From Aspidiotus rigidus (lineage: Eukaryota; Arthropoda; Insecta; Hemiptera; Diaspididae): a DNA stretch of 64,000 nt. Shown in pieces: positions 44,702 through 58,460 of this stretch; within the stretch, counting starts at the first letter, position 1; each line of letters opens with the position of its first letter. The notes beneath the pieces are model-generated. The model searched no databases. It was not told where the DNA came from and was given only the letters and a program-made list of their open reading frames with translations. A program made the position numbers and the translations under genes. The stretch is from contig JAVHKY010000034.1 of NCBI GenBank assembly GCA_035079385.1, positions 6,758,001 through 6,822,000 on the forward strand, written 5' to 3'.

Positions 44702-47689
44702 TATTTCTGGCCATAAATTGAGAAACCGCATTGATTCTGAGGAAAGGAGACTTGAAACTTCATTGATGAGTAGTAAGCATGAGTAGAGGTGTGACTTGGA
44801 GAAATTCGGAATGCTGTATCTCTATGAAGGAGAAATCTAGAAAAATTTTGGACTTTGAACCCCAAGAGTGGAAAGACTCGGAATCTGTCAACAGGACAAT
44901 TTGGACAAACTCCCAATTCTGAGTCTTATAGACGTGAAACTCGAAAATTCCAGGTTCAGAGCACCTATCTCGTAGGAATTGGAAAACTCGGAGCTGTGTA
45001 TTACTGATAGAGCTAATGGCTGATGTCTTACATGGAGACTCTCGAATAATTCTATGCGATGAAAGCCCAACTCATACCGAAGCACCACTCCTAATTTTGT
45101 ATAGGTATCACCCGTGGAAAAACCTTCATTTCCTCACCCTCTGTACTTGCATCAAAAGTTTCCTCATTATCTAATGTTTTTGCTCCTTTAGTTGGAATCA
45201 TCTCTTTCTTTAGGTGCTCCAAATTTTAACCACTTATTGTTCCACCTTCAAAATTACGGGTGGACGCAACGGCTTGAATTTGTATTGGTCACCATCTAAT
45301 ACTTTCGCTATCATTGGCTTCCTGCTGTCGGTCGGCACTCTAAATCAATCTTCAAATAAATAAATAAATTTCTGGGTTTCTCAAATTATTGAAAATTACT
45401 AGTTTTTCAAAGTTTCATACTCGTATTTGTGATAATCGTGATGAGATTACGTGGAATCGCACTGCGTCCAAAACGGAAGCATGCGTTCTCTATTTACGGC
45501 GAACGAATTATGCAACACGGTATTTTCTACTACTCCTCGATCATTATCATGACGTTTAATGTAGGTATGCAAGGGGATTTGGAAAAACGTATCTTTTAAC
45601 ACTAGCTTCCATTGCGTGGCCAGTGCAATAAAAATGGCTGCGTACACGTAATGAGGGCTATAAAATTTGGGCAGCTTACGTGAAAATGGAATGAAAATAT
45701 AGATGCAACGATTAATTACAACCATATTGTGACGATTACGGCCCCGGCCACCTTCGTGTAATTGATTTCGTTCGAAGTAAAAGTATGCGAACGTTTTCTC
45801 ATGCCATTATTTTCCAAAGGTGTGGATCTTGGCTCAATGAATAAACTCGAAACAATTTTTTATTTTCTTTCGTTTTGAATAAATTTACGGAAGTCTGTAT
45901 GGCACTCAGACAGCCGTTAATCCCGCGTTTATTTATTTCCGATTACTTCCCTTCTTAGGGTAATTTAAAATTTTTATTTTTCATCGAAAGCACTCGCGAT
46001 CATGCAATCATTCACCCTCTTCTTCAGGTCGTATAAACACTCAATTCGCTTTGGGTCTATTGCTTATTTCTACACGAAGGCGAGTTTATGATTCATGTCA
46101 ATCGATCCTCATGAATGCATTCTTTGTACCGCTTCAGTTGGATATTGAAAAACAATTCATGGAATCTAGAAAGATTACTTGTATTAATCAATTTTGTGCT
46201 CATCGATTCCACTGATTATAATCTAGTATGGAGGTTGTCTCTTTGAAAATTGGTGTGTCTGATAAACGTCCGTCTTGTGGCGTACGTAAGAGTACAAATA
46301 TCATTTCCTACATTCGAGAGAACGACTACACGGTGATACAGCGATTTTACTATCAATTTCGGAGACTGCTTTTATCGGCCTCCGGAGGGCCGTATTTCAA
46401 AACCTTAGACCGCTATTTTCTGGATACTAGTAGTCTAAAGCGAATTGGAATCTCGATCGCGTACGAGAGAACACCGTTTTTATGGTTCGACCTGGTGTTC
46501 GGATTCGAGTGAGTGCGACTGGAAAGCTCATCTGCGACCCTTGTATTCACTCGTGTATGATCTGCTGTGTTATTTCATTCTCATTACTACGAAAAGCGAT
46601 ATCATCTTTACTCATTCACCGAAAGCTCCCGCTCTTACGGAAGATAGTTACATTGTAAATATTGGAATATTCGCGCATCCGTGTTGTTCGCTATTGCATC
46701 GTCGATTCTAACTTGTTGCTCGCAGCGTCGCGACATTTATTGGAACGAACATTTTATCGTTTTGGTCGCCGCGCTCTTAATGCGATTCAGTAGTCATTTT
46801 AATTGTTGCAATTTAGAAATTACTTCTGCTCTCTTCGAAAAGTGTAGGAGACGACGATTGTATAGCGCGCGCGGTGATAACGCAATTTCGCGAATTAAAA
46901 TAAATTCCAACGCAGCACCCGGCGAGTATTTTATTTGGGGCGCGCGAAAGCATTTTCTAGATTTTAATGCCGCGTTTTCTCGTTTTGCGGTAATTATTTT
47001 TCGGAGTTGTCGCTGTAATAATTTGTATTCATTTACGCTTCGTCGCGGTGCTTCTTCCACTCGTACACAATCTTAACGATACGTTGCAACTTTTGGTTAG
47101 AGAAAGAGGAATGGGAACGGAAAAAGATGCAGAAAGGGATAAATTAAAAAGTATGGTAAAAAGTGCGGGTGGGGGGTGTGTACGTGCCCCTATCATTCTT
47201 AACAGTTGTTACGTGTGGTTGAAGGTAGTTATGTACGGAAACGGGCATTAAATTAACAATTCTACCCGTGTATGTGGAGTCCTGCTCACGTGAAGTATCC
47301 CGCGAAGTTTAATTTTCGATCGCGTGAATTTAGGTGCGTAGTATTTTCAACAGCGTGTAGTTAATTTGACAAATTTAGATGGCATGTAGGCGGATAATAT
47401 GACATGTCAAGAAGGAGAGGGTGTCTTGTAAAGATATATCGAACCGAACCACAAAAGTAGCCTTCGCACCCTCTGTCTCGTGACACGGGAAGAAGAAAAG
47501 CTGGTTGTGTATCGCGGCGGCTGTTTTAGCGGGGAACCCGCTATGCCTTTTGTTGTGGATACTTTCAGGAAATTTTCGTCTACGAGCGCGAGCGGCCCGA
47601 GGTTGATGGCGTTACGAGGTTTATGACGTTACGGAGAGTCGACTCTCGAATTATTAGTATAGGTGATAGAGTGGAAAAAAATACCAAAG
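44702..47689. other. No gene recognised; dispersed repeat words then unique sequence
   Basis: 44740-45090 carries GACTTGGAGAAATTC and CTCTATGAAGGAG words of the dispersed family seen at 39000 and 42390. From 45100 on I see unique-looking DNA without a defensible ORF (those at 46228-47076 overlap on several frames and show no motif). Confidence 0.4.
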
Positions 47690-47690
47690 T

Positions 47691-48325
47691 TTGCATTTTG
47701 GGGAGGGGGGGGGGAAGGAAATGTTGAAGAAAATTGAAGAGTCAGGTGCTGGGAACAACATATTAAAAACCCCATTCCTAAACCCTATGCACTCAATCCG
47801 ATCGTAAGTCTCCCAACAATATCCATTATCCTAGGTCCAATAGTAATACTGCTCGAGTCTCCCTTAAACTAGGCTCCGGGTCATAGGATGACGTTGCACT
47901 TACATTAGTACCATAAAAAATTAGATACCATTGCAGGACTGTAATGGCAGTGGGGAACCCACTGTCCCGCCTGTCCCGAGAATTTTTCCAAGCCCCCTCC
48001 TACCATATGAAGTTTAGAGCCTGAAGTTTTTCCAAGTCCCGAGAATGATGACGTGACAACTTGAATGCGCTGCAATTTCAAGAAAGCCCTGCACTTCCAA
48101 GTCCCCCTCCTGTCATATATAGCTCAACAGTGGAAATTTTTCTGGCTCCCTAGCTTGAGAGTCGAAATTTTTCCAAATCCCCCTCCTATCATATATATAA
48201 TAGGCGATAGAGGAATGAAGTTTGCATTTTTTTTTGGGGGGGGGGGGGAAGAAAATTTTGATGAAAATTGCAGAGTCAGGTGCTGGGAACAACATATTAA
48301 AAATCCCACCCTCTAAACCCTATGC
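47691..48325. repeat. ~100-bp direct repeat pair (47691-47790, 48219-48325)
   Basis: Both copies read TTTGCATTTT, a G-run, GAAGAAAATTG.AGAGTCAGGTGCTGGGAACAA and TATTAAAAA.CCC...CTAAACCCTATGCA. They flank the outer part of the left arm of the inverted repeat. Confidence 0.85.
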
Positions 48326-50852
48326 AATATTTTCTGCGGCACGTTTTAGCCCCCCAAATATGGGTTTTTGTCAATATCTCAAAAACTTGTAGAGATAGGA
48401 AAAAATTTCCCAATCCAAAATTGTTTATCGTGAAATTCTACATATGATACCATATTTGAACATCATCCTAGGCTATTTGTTGGCCTGAGAAGTTCTCAAC
48501 TTTCGAAAATTTCCCCGTTTTTTGTCTGTAACACGGAAATAAAGACTTCTAGAGAAAATTTATACATTACCAAAATTATTTGCAGCAAATTTTTGTATCT
48601 TAGAATCGCACCCCGAATCCTTGTGCCAAATTTGCAGTGGCACGTTGCAGCCCCCAATTTGATTTTTCGCAAATATCTTAGAAAGGGACAAAAATTTTGA
48701 ATCCAAAAAATAATGTTCCTTACGAAATTGTACATAAAATAGTATATTGAAACATCACCCTAGGCCTACCTTTCGGGGTGAAATTTGTTGGGAGGCCGGA
48801 TTTTTCGGCACCTCATGTTGCATTTTTGGCACTATTTGGCATTTAAAAAAAATTATGAATAAAACATACGTTCTCAGTGCTTTTACAAATTCACAATTAG
48901 AATTATTCAATTTATCATCAATATTACGTGATTTTACCCAACATGAACGATTTTTGGGGATTAAACTCATCAATAATAAATTCTAGCAATTTTTCAATAA
49001 AAATTTTTAATTTTTCAACTTTGAACTAAAAGTAATATTTTCAAAACAAATGTCCACTTTTCATGAAAATTTCTGAATTCTAAGCAAAATTAAGCAAATT
49101 TTGTCCAAAATTTTATAATTTTAGACGAGTCATTTTTGACCTTACTCGGCTCTAAACTCTCTTTTCAGCATTTACTCCATTTTTGGCAATTTTCGGCAAA
49201 ATGCATTTTTTTCCCTAGTCTCTACTACCCTCAATAAATGCTTCTATATCATTTTCATACTTTTCGGGCGCACTAAAATGATTCGGCAAATGCTGAGGAA
49301 TCCGGGCCCTGTTCATAACATTAGTTTTGTTGATTTATTAGTTCTTATGTTGATATAAAATTTATATCATTTGAATTTTCGATAATCATATAAAATACTT
49401 TTAAAAACTAATAATATATAAATCGAAATAAATTATAATGGATTTTTCAATATATTTTTGAAATTCTTTTGAATTTATAATAGAAAATATTCTGATTATT
49501 AACTCGGTTTATTGATTTTTGATAATGAAATAAATTATAGAAATAATTTATCAATCTAATTGAAATTAATTTAATTTATAAATTAAATTATTCATAGGTA
49601 ATAATTCCAATAAAATATAGATACAAAAAGAATTAAAATTGAATAATATTCAATATTGGTGAAGAAAACATTTCTGCCAATCGATTAATTTATATAGTTT
49701 AAAATTAAAATTATGAATTTGTAGCAGCTACAAATTCATAATTTCTATTATAAAATTTAATGTAAGCTCTTTATGTACAAACTCCAAGTGACAACTTTGC
49801 GAGAAAGGACTATTTCATTTCTTAAATCCAATACCTGATGGTAGTTTCATACAATATTTCATTATGAGTCTCTAATTGTTTCTTCGTCGCTGTCTTCTTC
49901 TTCGCTAGGGCTTTCGGAACTCTCGTCCAGGGCCTCATTATAAATTTGTGTAAATTTTCTGTAGGAGTCTCCATTTCCGTGTTACAGACCAAAAACATGG
50001 AAATTTCAGAAAGTTGAGCATTAATTGTCAGAAACGTTTCACACTGACAGATAGGGTTAGGGTGATGTTTCAATGTACTATTTTATGTACAATTTCGCAA
50101 GGAACATTTTTGGATTTAAAATTTTTGTCCCTTTCCAAGATATTTGCGAAAAATCAAATTGGGGGCTGCAACGTGCTACTGAAAATTTGGCACAAGGGTT
50201 CGGGGGTGCAATTCTCAGATACAAAAATTTGTTGCAAATAATTTTGGTACCTAATGTATAAATTTTCTCTATAAGTCTTTATTTTCGTATTATAGACAAA
50301 AAACAGGGAAATTTTCGAAAGTTGAGAACTTCTCACGAACTTCTCAGGCCAACAAATAGGCCTAGGACGATGTTCAAATACGATATCTTATGGAGAATTT
50401 AACGAGGAACAATTTTGGATTGAAAAATTTTTTCCTATCTCTTCAAGTTTTTGAGATATCGACAAAAACCCATATTCGACTCTCAAGCTAGGGAGCCAGA
50501 AAAATTTCCACTGTTGAGCTATATATGACAGGAGGGGGACTTAGAAATGCAGGGCTCTCTTGAAATTGCAGCGCATTCAAGTTGTCACGTCGTCATTCTC
50601 GGGACTTGGAAAAACTTCAGGCTCTAAACTTCGTATGGTAGGAGGGGGCTTGGAAAAATTCTCGGGACAGGCAGGACAGCGGATTCCCCGCTGCCATTAC
50701 AGTCCTGCAATGGTATCTAATTTTTTATGGTACTAATGTAAGTGCAACGTCATCCTATGACCCGGAGGCCTATTTTAAGGGAGACTTGAGCAGTATTACT
50801 ATTGAACCTAGGATAATGGATACTGTTGGGAGACTTACGATCGGATTGAGTG
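47790..50852. repeat. Long inverted repeat (foldback-like), ~0.8-1.0 kb arms
   Basis: CACTCAATCCGATCGTAAGT at 47790 is mirrored by the complement ending at 50852. Arm parts 47790-48175 and 48330-48775 pair with 50478-50852 and 50042-50470, with perhaps 10% divergence. The ~1.25-kb spacer (48790-50040) is AT-rich with no recognised ORF. No transposase was seen. Confidence 0.85.
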
Positions 50853-51722
50853 ATCCCAAGAATAAAAGAAAGTACGGAAGAGAGAGACAGCCCAAGCTGG
50901 TGACGTTATGAATGCTGATGACGTCACGGGTGGCCATCATGAACGTTTATGACGTCAGGAGCGAGCTAATGGCGTTACCAATAAGAATAATCGAATCCTC
51001 ACATGTAGGAGCCATAAAGGAGGAGGAGGAGGCACGAGTTACCTCCTCCGTCAATATGGAGGCGAGGCGAACGAGCTGAGCGAGTGAGACCACCATGGAG
51101 AGTCAGCATACATTCAAAGATCTTACTCTTAAATTATCACTTCCGTATCCCAGTTTATTGGTGAGCCTAAGGATGTTGACCTAAAGGAGCCCGACGTCAC
51201 GCTCCTGATCTGAAATAATCTCGACCTACATTAGAGACTACGACGTGAGTGTGTGTGACAGTCGACCATAGTCTACATTGGGATTACTTTGGAATGTTAT
51301 AGGCTCGAAAGCTTGTTACCTCTTCCCCAAAAGACCCTAGCGGCAACCTCATGCATCTGCTCCTGAAAGACCTTGACCTATGAAAAAACGAGAGATTTTC
51401 TGGCAGAGCCAAATAGATGAAGATCATGTTCCATGTCCACTAGTAAGTGACCTCACTTATTATATTTCTAGGGCACGCCTGCCTCGTGATGAAATCATGG
51501 CCTAGCTTGAATTTTTCTGACAGACGCGTATGCCCCGGACTGATGTAGACGCGGTCAAGGAGTCTCACTCGCTTTCTTCGTTCGCCTCCATATCGATGTC
51601 AACATTCGTAACGTCATTAGCTTGCTTGTGACTTCATAAGCATCCGTGATGGCTGTCTGTGACGTCATCAGCTAGAGATCTCTCTTTTCCTTACTCTTTT
51701 ATTCTCGGGATCATTCACTCGT
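50848..51722. repeat. Second inverted repeat, rich in TGACGTCA
   Basis: GAGTGATCCCAAGAATAAAAG...GGCGAACGAGC at 50848-51095 resembles the reverse complement of 51558-51722 (GATCCCGAGAATAAAAGAG...). The octamer TGACGTCA occurs at 50919, 50950 and 51660 (and 51942 just outside). The left end overlaps the end of the preceding long inverted repeat. Confidence 0.65.
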
Positions 51723-51844
51723 TATTGATGACCTCACAGGCAGCCATCATGGATGGTTATTATGTCACAAGCTAATGACTTCATCAGACTGGACTCTCTT
51801 TGTCTCTCTCCCTTCCTTACTCTCTTCTATTCTTGGGATCACTC

Positions 51845-51990
51845 ATTCTACTCGTAAGCCTTCCAACAGTCTCCATTATACTAGGTCCAATAGTAATACT
51901 GTTCGAGTCTCCCTTATGCTAGGCCTCTGGGTCACGGCTGATGACGTCATACTTGCAGACGCTAGAATTGACACTCCACTTCTTAGCCTC
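51845..51990. repeat. Partial copy of the 47800-47905 repeat arm
   Basis: CGTAAGCCTTCCAACAGTCTCCATTATACTAGGTCCAATAGTAATACTG resembles 47811-47860 in direct orientation, a further dispersed copy of the foldback arm. Confidence 0.75.
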
Positions 51991-52090
51991 CATAGTATAT
52001 CAAACTATACTGGACCTCTTATTGGCAAATTAGACAGACTCCTATCCTTCATGAAACCAGGCCTAAGAGCATTATAAAAGCCCATACTAA

Positions 52091-53996
52091 ACCCTTATTA
52101 AGAAGATGAGGGCAGCTGGATTGAACTCGCAGATTTCAAGGTGTGGCGTGAACTCGCAAATTTTAGAATTAGGGGTCTACATTCAGGACTCGCGGAACTC
52201 GCAAATTTTCAGAATCATGTTTAGGGTTTCTTTCGAGGGCTATGGGTAACTCACTGGGGAGCCAGGATTCGGTAACTTCAGAAAAGATATTAAAAACCAT
52301 CTTGGAACTCGACCTGAGGAGCTGAAGCGTTATCTGAATGTTTTGCATTAAGGCCTACCATACTACTCGACTTTGATATAATAAGGGCTGAGAATATGCG
52401 TGTCCAAAGGCCTTGACCTTAAAGTCCTTGACGCTACTTTCTAATCTTCAATAACCTCGGAGATCTCGGAAATCACCGTGTATATGGCAGAGAGAGATCG
52501 TTTGATGTTTTCTTTCAACAGAGAACCTGTTTTATTGTGGATTATCTAAGAAAAAATGTCCATCCCGGCAAAACAGGTTCCCTGCTCCCCTCGTTTAGCT
52601 CCATTAAAAAAATCGTGAAGTTTTCTTCTACGATCCCTCTCAATGTAACTCGAAGGTTGAAATCAGCCCATGTCTCAATCTTGTTGTACATATTATATAG
52701 GTGGCTTCAAAGTCGAAATTTGTGTCCCTCCCCATGTGGTACGGAAATTCGAAATTTTTTCAAGTTCACCGGGAAGTCTAACGATATGATGATGTAACAA
52801 TTGTACTCGTTTTTACGAGACTCTAGTCGAAATTTAAATGTCTAGATATATCGTCGGTACGAAAAACGATGTCATTCGAGTAAACACGACTCCTTCATTT
52901 CGGTTCAAAGTACCCTAAAACTCGAGTACACGACCAAGTTTTTAAACCCTTTTCGTAATTAACTTCGTCAGCGAGAACGTGTTGCAGAGTGACATCGTGT
53001 AATACAGCATCATATGTAGGCAGAGATACCATACGATCTACATCATGAACACAGTATGCCAGGAAAAATCGCGTAAAGTAAATAAAATTGTGATAATTTA
53101 TACGTATAAAATGTAAATCAACTTTCGGAGTAATCGGTTTTCCAGGTGACGCGGCATATTCCATCCGTTCTCGTTCCGTACTACCGTGTACACAAACAAC
53201 GTGAATTTATATGCAAATTTTCGCAGGTGATTTCGAATTAAATTTTCAGCCCTTTATCGCGTGATTTTATTATTTGTATTTACGTTGCGGATATTTCGCA
53301 TTTCCACGTCGTCGTCGTCACAAAAGAGGAACCGTGTGTCGTTCGACGTACGACATACAACTCTTTTCCTTATTCCCATCTCTCCTCGATCTTTCGTCTA
53401 CTCCCTTGTACTTCATTCTGCATGCCTAGTTTTTTCTCTTTCTCCTCCAAAAAAATTGCTTCTGTCGTATGCCTGGAAGGGCATTGACGGAATTTATGTT
53501 TCAATATTCTTTAAGGCGAAATCTTTCCAAGCCGCCCCCCGTGAACGTCCCAATTTTCCAAAGTCCTCCTCCTGGTATCAGCGAAACTTTCCTTGGGCTG
53601 TAGAACAAGATTTTACGTCATTTCGGAGACAATTTTTCAGTTTCAGGACGGCTCTCCCACTCTAGGCTACGCTACGAGAACTATATAGCTCAAAGCATGA
53701 AATTTTTCGATCGCTTCTTTGGAAGTCGACACGTCGCTTGTGTGGCATTGGGAGCCACCCGTCCTCCATAGTAGAGTGGGTGTGGATTGCGTTTGCTTCA
53801 ACCCCGATATCGACTCTTTCGGATATTATAACTTCAGTGCAGTGTTGGCAGAACCTCTTCTTCTTGGCAATTGTCAAGTTGCAGTACCCTTAAGCAAGCA
53901 AATATACATTAGACGAAAGTTAAGCTCAATTGATTTTGGCGTCTATTCTTCGTCTGTCTTCATGTCTCTATACTCGCTCTTCTTCCTGCTGAATGT
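52091..53996. other. No gene recognised; ACTCGCAAATTT repeat words
   Basis: 52130-52220 repeats the words GAACTCGCAAATTTTAGAATTAGGG, also found at 42297, 61312, 63052-63125 and 63331. The rest looks unique. ORFs at 52895-53164 and 53261-53665 have no recognised domain. Confidence 0.4.
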
Positions 53997-54005
53997 CATT
54001 TGTAT

Positions 54006-57000
54006 AGCTCCATTTCCCCAACCCCCCATAACGGAATTTTGAGTCGCGACTAGTGCCATAATTTTGTTCGCATTCTGTTCAATTTCGTTCAACAAATTTT
54101 AAAGTTCACTCGTCGTTTCCCCGCTACGCCCATTTCAAATTTGGGGGTTGGGGAAATGCAGCCCGCCCATCTTCGAATTTTGGGTTCGAATCCATGTGAT
54201 AATTTTGTTCAACAAATTTTAAATTTTTTTCATTCGTCGTTTCCCCGCTGCATCCATTTCAAATTTGGGGGCCTAGGGAAATGTATACAGGGTGGACCAG
54301 AAAGATGTTACCAGTTAAATAGGTGTTTGCGCTAGATCTGTCGTAGCGCAAAAACGCAAAACATTAGACGTATACTTTAAATGTACAAATTTTGTACCTC
54401 AATTTTAACTCCAATTTGAGCCACATCCGAAGTTTCTACAACTTTTCGAAGCCGAGTTATGGAACAAAATGTGACGAAAATTTGCCAAATCGCCAGGGTT
54501 CCCAAAATAGGGCTTGAAAATTAATTAATTTACAAAATTGACCTGAATTTTGAAAATTTTAATAATCAAATTATTGTTTCTTAGTTGAATTTGGACGGGA
54601 AAACGAAGAAGATGTTAAAAAAATTCTAAGAAGCAGCAAAATGGGTTATTAGGACCAAAAGGGGACAAAATTCCCCCAAGTTGGAAAAATGTTCAAACTT
54701 TCAATTTTTAATTCGATTTTCAAGTGGAATTTTGCGATGAGTCCGAAAAAATGCTTAAGCAGTTCTTCAAAGCACCAGAAAGGGCCAAAATTTTCCCAAA
54801 TTGAAAAATTGTTCAAACATTCAAATTTCAATTTGATTTTCAAGTGGCATTTTGCGCAGAGTCCGAAAAAAATGCTTCAAAAGCTCTTCGAAGCACCAAA
54901 AAGGTGTTAATGGGCCCAAAAAGAGCTCAAATTTTTCCAAATTAGAAAATCATTCAAACTTTCAAATTTTTATTCTATTTTCAAGTGGACTTTCGCGCTG
55001 TGTCCGAAAAAAATGTTTAAAAAATTCTTCGAAGCACCAAAAAAGGAGTTACTGGGCCCCGAAAGGGTCAAAATTTCACCAAATTGGAAAATTGTTCAAA
55101 CTTTCAAATTTTAATTCGATTTTCAAGTGGAATTTTGCGATGAGTCCGAAAAAATGCTTAAGCAGTTCTTCAAAGCACCAGAAAGGGCCAAAATTTTCCC
55201 AAATTGAAAAATTGTTCAAACATTCACAATTCAATTTGATTTTCAAGTGGACTTTCGCGCTGTGTCCGAAAAAAATGTTTAACAAATTCTTCGAAGCACC
55301 AAAAAGGGAGTTATTGGGCCCCGAAAGGGTCCAAATTTCCCCAAATTGGAAAATCGTTCAAACTTTCAAATTTTAATTTGATTTTCAAGTGGAATTTCGC
55401 GCTCAGTCCGGAAAAAATGTTTAAAAAATTCTTCGAAGCACCAAAAAAAGAGTTATTGGGCCCCGAAAGGGTCAAAATTTCACCAAATTGGAAAATTGTT
55501 CAAACTTTCAAATTTTAATTCAATTTCCAAAGGAATTTTGCGCTGAGTCCGAAAAAAATGCTCCAAAAGCTCTTCGAAGCACCAAAAAGGGGTTAATGGG
55601 CCCAAAAAGAGCTCAAATTTTTCCAAATTGGAAAATCATTCAAACTTTCAAATTTTTATTCGATTTTCAAGTGGACTTTCGCGCTGTGTCCGAAAAAAAT
55701 GTTTAAAAAATTCATCGAAGCACCAAAAAGGGAGTTATTGGGCCCCGAAAGGGTCCAAATTTCCCCAAATTGGAAAATCGTTCAAACTTTCAAATTTTAG
55801 TTTGATTTTCAAGTGAAATTTCGCGCTGAGTACGAAAAAAATGCTTAAAGAATACTTCGGAGAACCAAAATTGGACGATGGGCTCAAAAAGAATCAAAAT
55901 TCCTCCAAGATAAAAAATTGCGTAATCTTCAAAAGTTGTTCCCAATTCTGAAGTGAATTTTAGCGCCGTGTCCGAGAATAATACTGAAATGGCCCTCGAT
56001 GATCTCCAAAATGAAAAATCAAAAATTTTTCTCATTCTGCAGTAAAATTGTTGATTCAGGGATGGAAAGAATTTTGGCAAGTTTGTCTGCCGTTGAGTTC
56101 TCGGGGAGTGAGAGATCGACTAACATCGGGTGACAGACCCAAAAGAGGAAATTGCGGAAATTATTCTCATTTGGGGATTGGAGGGAGACGACAAATTCAT
56201 CTTCCGTTGAAGGTTCGCGGTGAGAGATCGACAAGGGCTCTGCGTATGATCAAAGCGGAAAAAAGTGCGAAAAATCTCGTTCTTTCAGTCGAAGAACGCA
56301 AAGTTGTTCTTCTGTTGCATCCTTGTGATGAAAAATCAACTGACGCCCCACCTATGAACGAAGCGGGCCAAAGTGCAAAAACTCCTTGACTCAGGCAATG
56401 GGAGGATACCGCAAATTCGGTCATGCTCGTTATGTGCGATCCGCTACAGCTCAGTCTTCGATTGAGGCAGACGAACGTTCGGGAGGCGGGTGCTTCCGCA
56501 AAAACTCCTGTTGTTTTGGGCGTAGGAGAGAATGATATCGGCGACTTCGTTTTCTATTACATGCGGTGAGAGAAGGATCAAGGCCCCGTGTTCGATAGTG
56601 GCAGGTGGATGCGAGAAAATTCTCGTACGTTCATGCGAGGGAGGGAGTGATTCGTGAAGCTGGTCTTCGGTCATGAGCTGGCGGTGAGAGATTGAATAGG
56701 CCTCATAATAGGACGGGCAAATCCACAAAAAATCTGGTTGTTTGACGCAAAGGTGGCAAGGTTACTCTGAAGTCTGTCTTCGGTCATGAGTTCGCGGTGG
56801 GAGATCGAGTAGGGCTCCCTGTTCAATAGAGGCGGGCGAATCTGTAAAATTTTGCGTGAAGACACGTGAAGGATCAAACACAGGTCCTTGATCGTTCTCT
56901 CACGGAAAGCTTAACAAATGACGGTCTCGGGATATCCTTCTCTGCACTGGCTGACAAAACGAGAATTTTCTCGTATTCATTTGCTTAGATAAAACGGGGC

Positions 57001-58460
57001 TGTTACAGTTCTCTCCTTGCGAGGTCACACTGGGACGCGATCTTCGCGGTATGTTTTTCTCCATTGCCTGAAACAACGAGAATTGTCTCGTACTCACCTA
57101 ATTAGATCGAACACAGGGCTCCAACTGGTCTCTCACCGCGAGCTCATGACGAAAGATGAGCGTCGAGCTTTATCATTTCTTCCTTCGCGTGAAACCGGGA
57201 AGATTTTTGCGGATTCCCCTGCCTGTATCAAACACGAGGCATGGCAGATCTCTTACCGCGAGCTCATGACGCACAATGAGCTTCGAGCTATCATTCCCTC
57301 TTTTGTGTGACACCGGGAAGATTTTCGCGGATTCACCGACCTGTTGAACACAAGGGCCTATTCCATTACTGACCGCAAGCTCATCCATGACGAAAGATGG
57401 GCTTCGAGGTATCATTGCCTCTTTCGCGTGAAACCGGGGGGATTTTTGTGAATTCCCTAGTCTGTATCAAATAGGGGAGTATGACGGATCTCTCACCGCG
57501 GTCTCATGACGAAAGATGAGCTTCAAGGTATCATTTCCTCCTTCGCGTGAAACCGGGAAGATTTCCGCGGGTTCCTCTGCCTGTATCAAACACGGGGGCA
57601 TGACTGATCTCTTACCGCGAGCTCATGATGAAGGATGAGTGTTTTGCGTTTTCGCGCTACGACAGGTTTAACCCAAATTCCCATTTAACTGTTAACATAT
57701 TTTTGGCGCACCCAGTATTTATTTTAGAAAATTGAATAGAATGAAATATTATGTAAGTCAAAAATAAGGAGGAGAGGCAAGGTTTTTCATGCCTGTGGGT
57801 CCCAAAATATGAGATAAAATATGGGTGAATTTTGGTTATAAATTCATAGATGAGAGAGGGGAGGTGTACCAATTTCCTTAGGCCCCAAAATGTTAAATGT
57901 ATGTAGCGGAGAAATAATAGGTGAACAAAATCCAATGTTTCCTGAACAAAATTGAACAAAATGTGAACAAAATTATCACATGGATTTGAATCCAAAATTC
58001 GAAGGTGGGAGGCTGAATTTCCCCAGACCCCCAAATTTGAAATGGATGTAGTGGGGAAACGACGAGTGAACAAAATTTAAAATTTGTTGAACAAAATCGA
58101 ACAAATGTGAACAAAATTATCACATGGATTTGAACCCGAAATTCGAAGATGGGGGCTGCATTTCTCCAGACCCCAAAATTTGAAATGGCCGTAGTGAGGA
58201 AACGACGAGTGAACAAAATTTAAAATTTGTTGAATAAAATCGAACAAATGTGAACAAAATTATCACATGGATTTGAATCCAAAATTCGAAGATAGGGGGC
58301 TGCATTTCCCCAGACCCCCAAATTTGAAATGGGTGTAGTGGGGAAACGATGAGTGAACAAAATTTAAAATTTGTTGAACAAATTTGAACGAAATGTGAAC
58401 AAAATTATGGCATTAGTCGCGACTCAAAATTCCGCCATGGGGGGTTGGGGAAATGGAGCT
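54006..58460. mobile_element. Foldback element with 9-bp target duplication, carrying composite copy 3
   Basis: The ends are inverted: AGCTCCATTTCCCCAACCCC at 54006 and its complement ending at 58460, with similarity continuing ~280 bp inward. The arms contain tandem ~120-150-bp units (about 2 left, about 4 right) built on CATTTCAAATTTGGGG and TGTGATAATTTTGTTCA. The flanks are CATTTGTAT (53997-54005) and CGTTTGTAT (58461-58469), a 9-bp duplication with one change. Drosophila Foldback elements also give 9-bp duplications. No transposase was seen. The centre is foldback copy 3. Confidence 0.82.
54284..57720 (+). mobile_element. Composite foldback element, copy 3
   Basis: Left end TATACAGGGTGGACCAGAAA; right end the degraded inverse (TTTTTGGCGCACCCAGTATTT). 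Plus-orientation ~140-bp units span 54590-55850. The central units (GAGAGATCGAC.A..GCTCTG type) are at 56090-56900. Units of ~119 bp with CCGCGAGCTCATGACG follow in the opposite orientation (57000-57640). The mirror layout matches copy 2, but the right arm has few or no inverted 140-bp units. Confidence 0.78.

Noticed and set aside
46228..47076. Set of overlapping plus ORFs, possible host exons
   Set aside because: Several frames and both strands are open over the same DNA; no domain and no convincing splice architecture.
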